This document shows positions 17,376 to 27,216 of a DNA stretch of 56,073 nt, in pieces; position 1 is the stretch's first letter, and each line of letters begins with the position of its first letter. This stretch comes from Qipengyuania sp. YIM B01966 (GTDB taxonomy: Bacteria; Pseudomonadota; Alphaproteobacteria; Sphingomonadales; Sphingomonadaceae). The notes under the pieces are model-generated. The model had not been told where the DNA came from and searched no databases. It was given only the letters and a program-made list of their open reading frames with translations. The position numbers were made by a program, and so were the translations under genes. The DNA lies in assembly GCF_016461955.1 (NCBI RefSeq), contig NZ_JADMNM010000012.1:1-56073 (forward strand), in the 5' to 3' direction.

Positions 17376-19394
17376 ATGCGCGCCTTGCCAACCATTCTCG
17401 GCGGCCTCGCTATGGCTGCAACCCCTTCGCTCGTGGCTGCGCAGGGCGCTCCGTCCCCGGACGAATCGCCGGTAATCGTGGTCACCGGACAGCCGCTGGC
17501 TGATCCGCCGGCTGAGCCGGCCTATGGCGTGCAAACCCTCGACCGCGCGCGCATCGTGGCAGCCGCCAGCGGGCGGCTCGAAAACGTTCTGGCCGATGCC
17601 GGGGTGACGCAGTTCCGCCGTTCGGACAGTCGCGCGGCCAATCCGACCGCACAAGGGATGAGCCTGCGCGCGCTGGGCGGCAATGCGTCGAGCCGGGCGC
17701 TGGTAACGCTCGACGGGGTGCCGATGAACGACCCGTTCTTCGGCCATGTCCCGTTCCCCGCGCTCGACCCGCAGCGGATCGGCACCGTGCGGGTGCGGCG
17801 CGGTGGCGGGGCGGGGCCGTTCGGCGCCGGCGCGCTCGCCGGGGTGATCGAGCTTGCCAGCCTGACCCCGCAACAGGCCGGCAGCGCGCGGGCGGCGCTG
17901 GCGATCAACGATCGCGGCGAGAGCGAGGCCAGCGGGGGGATCGCCGGCGCCCTGGGCACTGGCTGGGCCGCACTCGACCTGCGGCACGATCGCGGGGACG
18001 GGTTCTGGACCACGCCAGCGGCCGAGCGAGTCGCCGCCAGCGTGCCGGCGCGGTTTAGTGCATGGTCTGGGCAGGCGCGGGCGCTGGTGCCGCTCGCGCC
18101 CGAGGTGGAATTGCAGGCCCGCATCGCCGCGTTTGACGACCGCCGCACGCTCCGCTTTGCCGGGGCCGACAGCGCCGCGAGCGGGCAGGATGCGAGCTTG
18201 CGGCTGGTCGCATCGCGGCGCTGGCAGGTCGAGGCGCTGGCTTATGTTCAGGCGCGCGATTTCGCCAATCGGGTGATCAGCGCCACCCGCTTTACCCCGG
18301 TGCTCGATCAGGGGGCGACCCCGGCGACAGGGCTGGGCGGCAAGCTCGAACTGCGCCCGCCACTGGGGGAAAGGCAGATGCTGCGGCTGGGGGTCGATTA
18401 CCGGCAGGCGAGCGGCTTCGTACGCGAAACGGCCTTCAACGCCGCCACCGGCCGGATCACCGCGCGCCGCCGCGCCGGCGGGCAGGTGGCGGATCTTGGC
18501 CTCTACGCCGAGCATGACGCACGCCTTGGCCCGGTGCTGCTGACCGGCGGGGTGCGGCTCGATCGCGGGCGGATCAGCGACGGGTTCTTTGAGGAACGGG
18601 CCAGCGACGGGGCAGTGCAGCGCGCCGTGGATTTTGCCGACCGCGCCGACTGGCAGCTGGGCTGGCGCGGCGGGGCCAGATGGCAGGCGGGCCCGGCGCT
18701 GGCGCTGCGCGCGGCCGCCTATCGCGGGTTTCGCCAGCCGACGCTCAACGAATTATACCGCCCGTTCGCGGTGTTTCCGGTGCTGACAGAGGCCAATGCG
18801 ACGCTCGAGAACGAGGTGCTGCGCGGGATCGAGGCCGGGCTTGACTGGCGGCCGGCTGCGGGCGTCGAAATGACGCTGACCGCGTTCGACAGCCGCCTGA
18901 ACGGCGCGATCGCCAATCTCCCCATTGGCCCCAATCTGCGCCGCCGCGAGAACTTGCCGGCGATCCGCGCGCGCGGCGTGGAAGCGGTGGTAGCGGCTAC
19001 GCGCGGGGTATGGCGGCTGGACGCGGCCGGATATTACGCCGCCGCTCGAATCGTGGGCGAGGGCGCCTCCGCCGCGCTGGATGGCAATCGCCCGGCTCAG
19101 TCACCCCGCTTCACCAGCGCGCTGACGCTGGCCTGGCAGCCCGACGACAGGCGCCGCCTGTCGTTGCGCCTGCACCATGTTTCCGCGCAATACGAGGCCG
19201 ATGACGAGGCCGACCGTCTGCCGCCCGCCACCCTGCTCGACGCCTTTGCCCGCTGGCCGCTGATGCGCGATCTGGCGCTGGTCGCGCGGGCGGAAAACCT
19301 GACCGATGCCCGCATCGTCACTCGCCGGGTCGGCAACAGCACCGATCTGGGCGCACCGCGCACATTCTGGCTCGGCCTCGCTTTCTCCCGCTGA
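17376..19394 (+). CDS. TonB-dependent outer-membrane receptor
   Basis: A 672-aa receptor. A signal peptide (MRALPTILGGLAMAATPSLVAAQ) is followed by a TonB box-like ESPVIVVTG stretch. The plug domain has SLRALGGNASSRALVTLDGVPMNDPFFGHVPF and the RIGTVRVRRGGGAGPFGAGALAGVIEL segment. About 500 residues of beta-barrel end in a terminal aromatic (WLGLAFSR), with the late GFRQPTLNELYRPF and ARAENLTDARI motifs. The ligand is not evident; the plug is of the compact vitamin B12/siderophore type. Energy would come from a TonB system. Confidence 0.9.
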   Translation: MRALPTILGGLAMAATPSLVAAQGAPSPDESPVIVVTGQPLADPPAEPAYGVQTLDRARIVAAASGRLENVLADAGVTQFRRSDSRAANPTAQGMSLRALGGNASSRALVTLDGVPMNDPFFGHVPFPALDPQRIGTVRVRRGGGAGPFGAGALAGVIELASLTPQQAGSARAALAINDRGESEASGGIAGALGTGWAALDLRHDRGDGFWTTPAAERVAASVPARFSAWSGQARALVPLAPEVELQARIAAFDDRRTLRFAGADSAASGQDASLRLVASRRWQVEALAYVQARDFANRVISATRFTPVLDQGATPATGLGGKLELRPPLGERQMLRLGVDYRQASGFVRETAFNAATGRITARRRAGGQVADLGLYAEHDARLGPVLLTGGVRLDRGRISDGFFEERASDGAVQRAVDFADRADWQLGWRGGARWQAGPALALRAAAYRGFRQPTLNELYRPFAVFPVLTEANATLENEVLRGIEAGLDWRPAAGVEMTLTAFDSRLNGAIANLPIGPNLRRRENLPAIRARGVEAVVAATRGVWRLDAAGYYAAARIVGEGASAALDGNRPAQSPRFTSALTLAWQPDDRRRLSLRLHHVSAQYEADDEADRLPPATLLDAFARWPLMRDLALVARAENLTDARIVTRRVGNSTDLGAPRTFWLGLAFSR

Positions 19395-19434
19395 GAGGGG
19401 TGCGGCGCACCGCGACCCGCGCCAAAGGCCGGCG

Positions 19435-19842
19435 GTGACCGCGCTCCGCCAGACCATGCACCGCTATGCCGCCCTGTGGCTGGCGCTGGCGGCGCTTGCG
19501 CTTGCGCTTCGCGCGCTGATCCCGGCTGGGATGATGGTCCGCAGCGACAGTCTGACTCTGACGTTGAGCATCTGTTCGGATGCCTCAGGCGGGATGAGGC
19601 TGGCGCAGCTGACCATTCCGCGCGAGCACGTCCCCGCCCTGCAGGAGAGCGCGGCGAACGGGCATTGCGCGTTTGCCGGGCTGGGCAGCCCCGCACTAGC
19701 CCCGCCGCCCCCGCTGGCGCCCCTGCTGCCTGCTCCCGCGCCGCTCGTTTTGGCGGCCGCCGCACTGCTTGCTTCGCAAGCCCCGGGCGCTCCGGCCCAT
19801 GCCTGGCCGCCGCCAACCGCACCGCCCCTCGCTGACAGGTAA
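19435..19842 (+). CDS. DUF2946-like small exported protein
   Basis: A small protein of about 135 aa with a GTG start (an ATG at 19456 is the alternative). It has an N-terminal hydrophobic helix (LWLALAALALALRALIPAGMM), then LTLSICSDASGG and NGHCAFAGLG, and a Pro/Ala-rich hydrophobic end. DUF2946 proteins usually carry a C-x-x-C-type pair in the H-C-x-x-C-x-L-G motif and lie just upstream of copper-associated TonB receptors, as here. The second Cys of that motif is Ala-Gly in this protein. Function is unknown, and a role in copper handling is inference from context. Confidence 0.55.
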   Translation: MTALRQTMHRYAALWLALAALALALRALIPAGMMVRSDSLTLTLSICSDASGGMRLAQLTIPREHVPALQESAANGHCAFAGLGSPALAPPPPLAPLLPAPAPLVLAAAALLASQAPGAPAHAWPPPTAPPLADR

Positions 19843-19912
19843 GCCAAACCCGCCCGCGTGAGCACACGCTCGCGCGGCCCCGCCTGTCTCCTTTGCGAGG
19901 GATCGCATCACC

Positions 19913-22037
19913 ATGCCCAAGACCCCGTTCCGCCGCCGCGGCGCGGCGATCATCACTGCCGCCCTGCCAGCCGCTGCGCTGGCCCACCCTGCGCGGGCCG
20001 AGCACACCCCGCCGCCCCCCTCCCACGCCGCTCGCCGACACCATCCTCGTCACCGCGCGCCCGGCCGCCGCCACGACCGACACGCTGTCAGCGCCGCGCC
20101 CGATTGCATTGCCCGCCGATGCCGCCACGATCGCCGCGCGCGCGCCCGGCGGGGCGGCGGCGATCAACGGGCCGCTCTCGGGCCAACTGTCCTATCGCGG
20201 GCTGGCGGGCGAAAGGGTGGCAGGCCGCATCAACGGCCAGAGCTTCGCCACCGGCGGTCCCAACGCGATGGACCCGCCGCTGCATTATGCGCCGGCCGTG
20301 CTGGTCGAATCGCTGACCATTGTACGCGGCGTTGCCCCTGTGGCCGATGGGCCGGCGCTCGCCGGAGCGGTCGATGCGCGGCTGCTCCATGCGCGGTTCA
20401 CCGATAGCAGCGAGGCCGGGGCGCACGGCGCGGCCGCGATCCATGCGCGATCAGCCAACAGCTCCTTTGCCGTGGGCGGGCTCGCCGGCTTGGCGACCAA
20501 TCGCTGGCGGCTGGGCGTGATCGCCAGCCGCGAGGAGGGCGAGGATTACCGCTTCCCCGGTGGACGCGCCGGCGACACCGCCTACCGCCGGGCGCTGATG
20601 GGCGTCGAAGGCGGCTTCCGCGCCGGCCCGGGCGAGGCGTTCATCGAATATCGCCGCAGCGAGACCGACCCCAGTGGCAACCCGCCTTACGCGCTCGACA
20701 TTGTCTATTTCGATACCGACTTCCTGCAGGCCGGCTTTGGGGGCGAGATCGCACCGGCGGCGCGGCTTGATCTGCGAATGGGCCATGTCGCGGTGCGGCA
20801 CCTGATGGACGATATCACCGTCCGCCGCCCGGTGGCCACGCCCGCCAGCGCGCGGGCGACCTACGCCGATGCCGACAGCTTCACCGCCGAGGCGCGGCTG
20901 CGGCTGGGCACACCAGCGCGGCACCTGCTGGTCGGGGCCGACGCGCAGTGGGCTGACCGCTTCGTGCGCATCACCCACCCCGCCAACGCCGCCTTCTTCA
21001 TCGATTCGCAGCCCGATATGAATGGCCGCAGGGCGGGCGCCTTTGTGCAGGCCCGCACGGCGCTGGGCGGCTGGGCGGTCGAAGCCGGGCTGCGCCTCGA
21101 CCGCACCCGCCAGAGCGCCGGCCTGCCGCAGCTGGGGGCAGCCGTGCCGGCCATGCCGCGGATGCTTGCTGCCGCCTACGCAGCCTCGGCGCGCGCGGCC
21201 GAGGATACGATATGGGACGCCGTGCTCAAGCTGTGGGCCGAGGACGCGGCCTTTGCGCCGCGCCTGACGCTGGCGCGCAAGACCCGCGTGCCCAGCGTGC
21301 TCGAACGCTTCGCCTGGCTGCCGACCGAGGCGAGCTATGGCCTGGCTGATGGCAATATCTATCTCGGCAATCAGGCGCTGCGCCCGGAAACCGCGTGGAT
21401 CGCGGAGGCCGGGTTCGATTGGACCACGCGGGCCCTCACGCTGCGCCCGACCGCATTCTATCGCCGGGTGGAGGATTACATCCAGGGCACGCCCTATGAC
21501 GGCACGCCCGGCGTGCTTGACAGCGCGTCCGAACGCGTCGCCGCGATGAGCGGCGATGCCACCCCGCTGATGTTCCGCAACGTCTCGGCCGAGCTGTATG
21601 GCCTCGATCTCGATTTCACCGCCCGGCCGCTGGGCGTGCTGGTGGTCGAGGGGACGGCCAGTTTCGTGCGCGGGAAACGGCGCGACATTGATGATGATCT
21701 CTACCGCGTCGCCCCGGCCAATCTGCGCGTTGCCGCCGCGCGGGAGGGGCCGCGCTGGGTCGTCGGCGCCGAATTGCTCGCCGCTGCGGCGCAGAACAAC
21801 GTGTCGGCCACCAATGGCGAAAGCGTCAGCGAAGGCTATGCGGTGCTCGGCCTGTTTGGGCAGCTGTGGCTGACGCGCGGGCTGGAGCTGGCGGGGGGTA
21901 TCGAGAACCTGACGAACCGGCTCTACCGCCCGCACCTCGCGGGCCGCAACCGGGTGCCCGGATCGGATGTCGCGGTAGGCGAGCGCCTCCCCGGTGCGGC
22001 CCGCGGCGGCTGGGTGCGGCTGACGGCGGCGATCTGA
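19913..22037 (+). pseudogene. TonB-dependent (copper-type) receptor with a frameshift at a C6 run
   Basis: The body of the protein, from about 20034 on, is a receptor: VAGRINGQSFATGGPNAMDPPLHYAPA resembles the plug of TonB-dependent copper receptors, and the barrel ends with ENLTNRLYRPHLAGRNRVPGSDV and GWVRLTAAI. The signal peptide (start ATG at 19913, MPKTPFRRRGAAIITAALPA then AALAHPARAEH) lies in a different frame. The frames meet at six C residues (20015-20020). With five C the reading is smooth: PPPPPTPLADTILVTARP. So there is one extra base, and the protein is either inactive, phase variable, or affected by a base-calling error. The upstream DUF2946 gene supports the copper-receptor assignment. 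Confidence 0.75.
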
Positions 22038-22613
22038 CGCGCTGTCCTACACCGCGCTGGGCGGGCATGGTGGCGCCATGCCGCAAGCCCGCCCCTATGC
22101 GCTCTCATCCACCGGACAGCCGCTCACCATGACCCAGCAACGGAAGGTGACACACGACACCGCAAAACGCGCGAAAGCCCCTACGATACCGCCGGGAAAG
22201 CGCTCTTGCAGGAGTTTCGGAATACCCCCGTTTCATTGTCACCTTCTCGGCAGCTTGCAGCGAAGCGTAGGTGTCAGCGATGATCAGGGATGATGGCGGA
22301 GACGGAGGGATCCACATTTAACGGGTAACCATCTGAAATCAATTCACTCAACCGCGGCGCATCTCAAAATTTACCCCAAATCATACCCCCAAAAATTCGC
22401 TTATGGTTCTTCCCGTCCATCCTACCGATCCGAGCCGTCGCACTTCGTCGCCAGACAATCGCGGCAAGCGTTCAAGGCGGCAATGACCTGTCGCGCCTAG
22501 GCTTACAATGTGGCAACCCTCCGGTAGCATTCTCGCAAAAGTAATCTGCGTCCGGTTCTGACGCAGCAGCATCCGAGAAGATGAAGGTCTTTAAATCCGA
22601 TGGAGCCTGACGG
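22038..22613. other. 576-bp gap: chromosome/element junction, no gene seen
   Basis: No convincing gene lies here. The first 256 bases continue the core chromosome. A tRNA-Ser 3'-end fragment occurs at 22294-22313. The sequence then becomes clearly more AT-rich (runs such as AAAATTTACC and CCCCCAAAAATTCG near 22365-22395) up to the GTG start of the McrB gene. A 10-bp inverted repeat (GAAGGTGACA at 22143 and TGTCACCTTC at 22237) lies left of the fragment; its meaning is unknown. Confidence 0.6.
22294..22313 (-). repeat. tRNA-Ser 3'-end fragment, likely left attachment site
   Basis: Read on the minus strand, the segment is GGATCCCTCCGTCTCCGCCA. This equals the T-stem 3' half (CCCTC), acceptor 3' strand (CGTCTCC), discriminator G and CCA of a tRNA-Ser with acceptor GGAGACG. 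No pairing GGAGACG or tRNA body follows within 100 bases, so it is a fragment and not a gene. Tyrosine integrases that use tRNA 3' ends leave such a copy at one edge of the inserted element. The intact tRNA-Ser should be found at the far right end, outside this window. Confidence 0.7.
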
Positions 22614-25600
22614 GTGAGGGATAACGAATACAGAGCGTGGCTCGAGACGCAGGAGCTTGCTCCTCGCAGTATCGGCACGAAGATGTCCGACGCACGACGG
22701 GTCGACCAAGCTCATGGCGATCTCGACGCGCATTATCGTGATGACCAAATGGCATCGCTGCTTGCGACCTTCGCCTACACGAGCGCAGATGCCGCCTCCG
22801 GTAGGCCTAATCCGACGGCCCTGACGATCGACGGCAACATCTACAAGAACCTCGCTTCCTACCGATCTGCGTTGACGACCTATCGTCGGTTTTGCCAGGC
22901 GCAGGAGCACCCCAGTGGGCGCTTGTCAGGCCTCGACCGTGCAGCCATTCTGGCCGCAATAGAGGCTTGCGATGCCGCGGGTTCACCCGATGCCTTTGTC
23001 GGCGGCATGGAAGATCGCAGGCTGCCGAACAGGTATTGGCTTGTCCACGCGGGTCGGCGCTATCCCAGCAAGGCGATTGTCCATTGGGCTATGCGTGAGC
23101 AAGGCATCGATGCACGCGCAGGCGGAAGCCTATGCAAGACCACTTTGGAAGAGCTCGGGTTCGTCGTCATCGACTGGCCTGAACTTCAGCGAGCGCGCGA
23201 CAATTTCCTACGGCAGATGACCGGCTTCCGATCGTTTCGCGAGACTGTGGGCGCCTATTGGGACATCGAGCGACGCTACAAGAACCAGCTGATCGAGAAT
23301 GCCCGCGCGATCGCTGCGAGCGGCGATGACGACCGGACGGCGGGTGGGGGTATTTATCGCATCCTCGTTGGCGGCCAGCAGGGCGTGCCGTTGAATTGGC
23401 GGACGTTGCCCGAAGTGCAATCAGCCGAGAGAGCATTGACCGATCGGTTCTACAACGCGCTGGGTCAGCTGGTTCGTAGCGAAGCGCCCGCGGAAGAGGC
23501 AATCGCCTTCGCCGCCCGCGAACTTGAAGCGCTCCGCGATGCCGGCATCGCCGGCCTGCGACGCGGGGAAGTGCTGTCTATCTCGATCACCGTCTGGGCC
23601 ACGCTACATCCCGAGGAGGCAAGCTGGTTCAAGATCGCCAAGATCGAGGAGATGGGCAGGCGCTTCTTCGGGCGAAGGCTTTTCCCGCAGAACGATTTTC
23701 GCGAAGCCGACCTCGCCGAATGGCTTCAGCTCATGCGCGCGCTGCTCGGCCTGCTCGACAAGGAATTCGGGTGGGAGCCGCAAGACCTGTTCGACGTGGA
23801 GGGATTCGTCTGGGTGGCGTTGGGCGGGAATGAACCGAAGTATCCCGATGCAGATACCTGGAGCCATTTTGATTGGCACGAAGGTTTCAAGGTGGCTCGC
23901 GCCGGGTGGACTGACCAGGAGTCGCAAGCATTTCGTAATTTTGTCGAACAATGCCATGCACAAGGGCTGGATATCTTCTTCTATGCAACCAGGCCTTATG
24001 AATTGGTCATAGGCAGGCGTGAGGCCGCCGAAACACGTGCTTCCGAACGCTTCGGACTTATCCAGCGAAGCCCACCTGTATTTATCCCTGTTGATGGAAC
24101 TGGACGTGTGTTCAGGTTAACCGAGCCAGACGTTGTTGAGATCGCCGGGCGCTGCAAAATTGAAAATGCCGGTCGCGATGGACACTGGCCAAATGTCTGG
24201 CGTGGGCATTCCGATCTTCAGGCGAACAACGAGGAAAGGGCTGAAATGGCACCTGTGAACCTAATCCTCTACGGCCCTCCCGGTACCGGCAAAACATTTC
24301 GCACGATGGAAGAAGCGGTGAGACTGTGCGGCGAGCACCCGAGCGCGGTTCGTAGCGAGCTGAGCCAGCAATACGAACGCTTGCGTAAGGACGGACGCAT
24401 CGAATTTGTCACTTTCCACCAGAATTTCAGTTACGAGGATTTTGTCGAGGGCCTGCGTCCGCCGGTCGCAAGCGAAGACGGGCAGGCGGACACGGATGAG
24501 TATCACAAGGGCCTCAGTCTCAGCGTTCATCCCGGCATTTTTCGGGACCTAGCGCAACGCGCTGTGCTCGACCGAGGCAGCAATGCTGGTAGCGCACTCG
24601 ACCCGAAGCGCTCGGTTTTCAAGATCGCGTTGGGTGAGAAAGGTTCGGAAGAGGATGAAATCCGCCAAGCACTCGACGCCAACGAGATCACGCTGGGTTG
24701 GGGTGGCACGATCGACTGGAGCGATCCAAAGTATGACGAGTTCAGCGCCATCCTGAACAGATGGCAGGCCGATGTCGATCCGGACGCAACCGGCAAGGAT
24801 GCCAATGTAGAGCAGCTTTACGCGCTCCGCGCATGGATGCAGGAAGGTGACTATGTCGTTGTTTCCGACGGACGCGACCGCTTTCGAGCACTTGGCGAAG
24901 TTACGAGCCCTTATGAATTCCACGCGGATGCGGAAAGGCATCCCCATCGGCGACGAGTGCGCTGGCTTTGGCGCGACGATTCAGGCGAAGATCGTGGTGC
25001 GTTCTATCCGAAGTGGTTTCGGCGCCACTCGGTATACCGGCTCGATCCTGCGGCGATCGATTGGACAGCGCTTGCGCGCCTTGTCAACGAGGCGCCGGAT
25101 GAGAATGAAACGACATCGAATGCCAAGCCTTACGTCCTGGTCATCGACGAGATAAACCGGGCCAACATCTCCAAGGTATTCGGCGAGCTCATTACCCTAA
25201 TCGAACCGGACAAGCGGCTCGGCCAGCCCAATGCGCTCAAAGTGCGGCTGCCCTATTCCAAGCGCGAATTCGGGGTGCCGTCCAACCTCCACATCATCGG
25301 CACGATGAATACCGCCGACCGCTCGATCGCGCTGCTCGACACCGCGCTGCGCCGCCGGTTCCGGTTCGAGGAAATCGCGCCTGACACCTCCGTGCCCGCT
25401 TTCCAGCAAGCTGAGGCGGACAGCGGCTTGCCGCTCGCCAAGGTGCTCGACACCATGAACCAGCGGATCGAATACCTTGTCGATCGCGATCACCTGATCG
25501 GGCATGCCTTCTTCATCGGATGCGATACGAAGGCCAAGGTCGATGCGGTCATGCGAGACAAGGTCATCCCGCTGCTGCAGGAATACTTTTTTGACGACTG

Positions 25601-25820
25601 GAACCGCCTCGCCGCAGTGCTGGGCGAGAAGGACAAGGGCGGCAACTTCCTCGATTGCTCCGAGATCAAGGATCCGATGGGGGAGGGCCAGCCGATTAAG
25701 TCCTGGCGCGTGAAACAGGTCTTCGATGAGGGAGCCTACCATCGGCTCGTGTCTGGAAAGGCTATGCTTGCCTCAGTCGAAGCAGCTAGCGACGACGAGG
25801 CAATCGGCGAACCTAAATGA
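22614..25820 (+). CDS. mcrB: McrB-like NTPase of a type IV restriction system, multidomain
   Basis: A 1068-aa protein, GTG start. In order: an alpha-helical N-terminal part (1-100, EYRAWLETQELAP then SYRSALTTYRRF); a segment at about 118-190 with NRYWLVHAGRRYPSKAIVHWA, resembling the head domain of ScoMcrA-like enzymes; an unassigned region to about 540; then the McrB AAA+ core. Walker A is GPPGTGKT at 554-561, Walker B is VIDEINR at 843-849, and the sensor TMNTADRS is near 897. About 280 residues separate Walker A from Walker B, far more than in plain McrB. That insert holds an EVE/PUA-like segment (about 668-800, with GDYVVVSDGRDRFRALGEV). With McrC it would form a GTP-driven complex cutting modified DNA. 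The EVE and head assignments are pattern-based. Confidence 0.85.
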   Translation: MRDNEYRAWLETQELAPRSIGTKMSDARRVDQAHGDLDAHYRDDQMASLLATFAYTSADAASGRPNPTALTIDGNIYKNLASYRSALTTYRRFCQAQEHPSGRLSGLDRAAILAAIEACDAAGSPDAFVGGMEDRRLPNRYWLVHAGRRYPSKAIVHWAMREQGIDARAGGSLCKTTLEELGFVVIDWPELQRARDNFLRQMTGFRSFRETVGAYWDIERRYKNQLIENARAIAASGDDDRTAGGGIYRILVGGQQGVPLNWRTLPEVQSAERALTDRFYNALGQLVRSEAPAEEAIAFAARELEALRDAGIAGLRRGEVLSISITVWATLHPEEASWFKIAKIEEMGRRFFGRRLFPQNDFREADLAEWLQLMRALLGLLDKEFGWEPQDLFDVEGFVWVALGGNEPKYPDADTWSHFDWHEGFKVARAGWTDQESQAFRNFVEQCHAQGLDIFFYATRPYELVIGRREAAETRASERFGLIQRSPPVFIPVDGTGRVFRLTEPDVVEIAGRCKIENAGRDGHWPNVWRGHSDLQANNEERAEMAPVNLILYGPPGTGKTFRTMEEAVRLCGEHPSAVRSELSQQYERLRKDGRIEFVTFHQNFSYEDFVEGLRPPVASEDGQADTDEYHKGLSLSVHPGIFRDLAQRAVLDRGSNAGSALDPKRSVFKIALGEKGSEEDEIRQALDANEITLGWGGTIDWSDPKYDEFSAILNRWQADVDPDATGKDANVEQLYALRAWMQEGDYVVVSDGRDRFRALGEVTSPYEFHADAERHPHRRRVRWLWRDDSGEDRGAFYPKWFRRHSVYRLDPAAIDWTALARLVNEAPDENETTSNAKPYVLVIDEINRANISKVFGELITLIEPDKRLGQPNALKVRLPYSKREFGVPSNLHIIGTMNTADRSIALLDTALRRRFRFEEIAPDTSVPAFQQAEADSGLPLAKVLDTMNQRIEYLVDRDHLIGHAFFIGCDTKAKVDAVMRDKVIPLLQEYFFDDWNRLAAVLGEKDKGGNFLDCSEIKDPMGEGQPIKSWRVKQVFDEGAYHRLVSGKAMLASVEAASDDEAIGEPK

Positions 25821-27160
25821 GCCACCACACCGTCCGTGAATGGGGTGAGCTCCAGCTGGGGAAGAATGGCTTCACGCGCGACCAGGCGGGCGCGCTCCAT
25901 GCCGCAGCGTGCGCGCACCCGCTGGCGCATCGCGATGCGACCAACATCCTCGTCTACCGTCATGACCGGATCGTCGCCCGGCAGATGGTCGGTATGGTGG
26001 CCGCTCGAGGGTGCAGCCTCGAGATCCTGCCCAAGGTGGATCCGGATGCTCCCGATGAGAGCGCCGCGACAGTGCGTGGTCGCCTGGTCCAGATGCTCGA
26101 CGTGGCGCTGGGTCTCGATCTTGACACCGGGAATGCCTCCGCGATGCACCGGCAGAGTTCGACCCTGCTCGAAATCCTGATCCGCCAGTTCGCCGACAAG
26201 CTCCTCGCAGAGGTTCGGCGGGGGCTCCCTCGGTTGTATCAGCCTTGCGAAGAGGATCTGCCCGCATTGCGCGGTCGGCTCGACGTTGTGCGCCAGTTCA
26301 CACGCAACGCCGTGCGCTCGGACCGGCTCTCCTGCCGCTACGATCGCCTTGATGCTGACACTCCGCTGATGCGGATCATGGCGAGCGCGGTTGTCTTCCT
26401 GGGTAAGCACGCCCGCGCCGCCGACACCCGCCGCACGCTCGGCGAACTGCGCCACGTGCTGGCCGACATCCCTCTGGTGCCCCCAAACCGCCTCGACTGG
26501 AAAGGCGTGCGGATCGACCGGACCAATCGGCGTTGGGCAAGCCTCTTCCGACTCGCGCGCCTGCTGCTCGACCGCGAGTGGCAAACAACCCATCACCGCG
26601 AGCGCGCGGCTGAGGGCGTCACACTCCTGTTCGCGATGAACGACCTGTTCGAAAGCTATGTCGCCGCGATGCTGCGGCGGGCGCTGGCCGCTAGCGACAT
26701 CGAGGTGGTCGCGCAGGGCGGGCTGCGGCACTGCCTCGGGCCGTGGGTCGCAAACGAGGACTGCATTGGAAACACCTTTCAGACAAAGCCCGACATCATC
26801 CTGCGCCGCGGGAACCGCGTGCTCACGATCGTCGATACGAAGTGGAAGTCGTTGGCGGAACCGTTTGAGGGGAAGGGCGGGGTGAGCCAAGCCGACGTCT
26901 ACCAGCTCATGGCTTATGCCCGGCTCTATCGATGCGATGACCTCCTGCTGCTGTATCCAACTGCGCCAACGGCAACAGCCGGTGAGCGTATGGCCTTCGG
27001 TATGGCGGGAGGACGAGAAAAGCTGCGCATCGCGCAGATCGATATTGCTGCTGACAGGGATACGATCATTCGCGCGCTGAAAGAAGTGCTAGAATTCGGC
27101 GACAATTACCGCCGAAATGGGCATACCGTTTCAGAATTACTTGTCTCGGCAGGTATTTGA
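25817..27160 (+). CDS. mcrC: McrC-like nuclease subunit
   Basis: A 447-aa partner of McrB, overlapping it by four bases (ATGA). The N-terminal half is the McrC scaffold (REWGELQLGKNGFTRDQAGAL, VGMVAARGCSLEILPKVD). The C-terminal PD-(D/E)XK nuclease has the signature KPDIILRRGNRVLTIVDTKWKS (Asp about 330, then Asp-x-Lys), followed by the QADVYQLMAYARLY helix typical of McrC. It supplies the DNA-cleaving activity and stimulates McrB GTP hydrolysis. All catalytic residues appear intact. Confidence 0.92.
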   Translation: MSHHTVREWGELQLGKNGFTRDQAGALHAAACAHPLAHRDATNILVYRHDRIVARQMVGMVAARGCSLEILPKVDPDAPDESAATVRGRLVQMLDVALGLDLDTGNASAMHRQSSTLLEILIRQFADKLLAEVRRGLPRLYQPCEEDLPALRGRLDVVRQFTRNAVRSDRLSCRYDRLDADTPLMRIMASAVVFLGKHARAADTRRTLGELRHVLADIPLVPPNRLDWKGVRIDRTNRRWASLFRLARLLLDREWQTTHHRERAAEGVTLLFAMNDLFESYVAAMLRRALAASDIEVVAQGGLRHCLGPWVANEDCIGNTFQTKPDIILRRGNRVLTIVDTKWKSLAEPFEGKGGVSQADVYQLMAYARLYRCDDLLLLYPTAPTATAGERMAFGMAGGREKLRIAQIDIAADRDTIIRALKEVLEFGDNYRRNGHTVSELLVSAGI

Positions 27161-27216
27161 CGCGACAAGCCTCTGCGACAGGTCCGGTCGTTCTCGACTC
27201 GGACATGGGGGCGCCG

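Noticed and set aside
22143-22246. Inverted repeat GAAGGTGACA / TGTCACCTTC near the element border
   Set aside because: The arms are 84 bases apart and lie on the chromosome side of the tRNA fragment; no evidence for integrase arm sites or a hairpin.
22294-22400. Complete tRNA-Ser gene on the minus strand
   Set aside because: Only the last 18-20 bases match; no acceptor 5' strand, D arm or anticodon arm can be found to the right.
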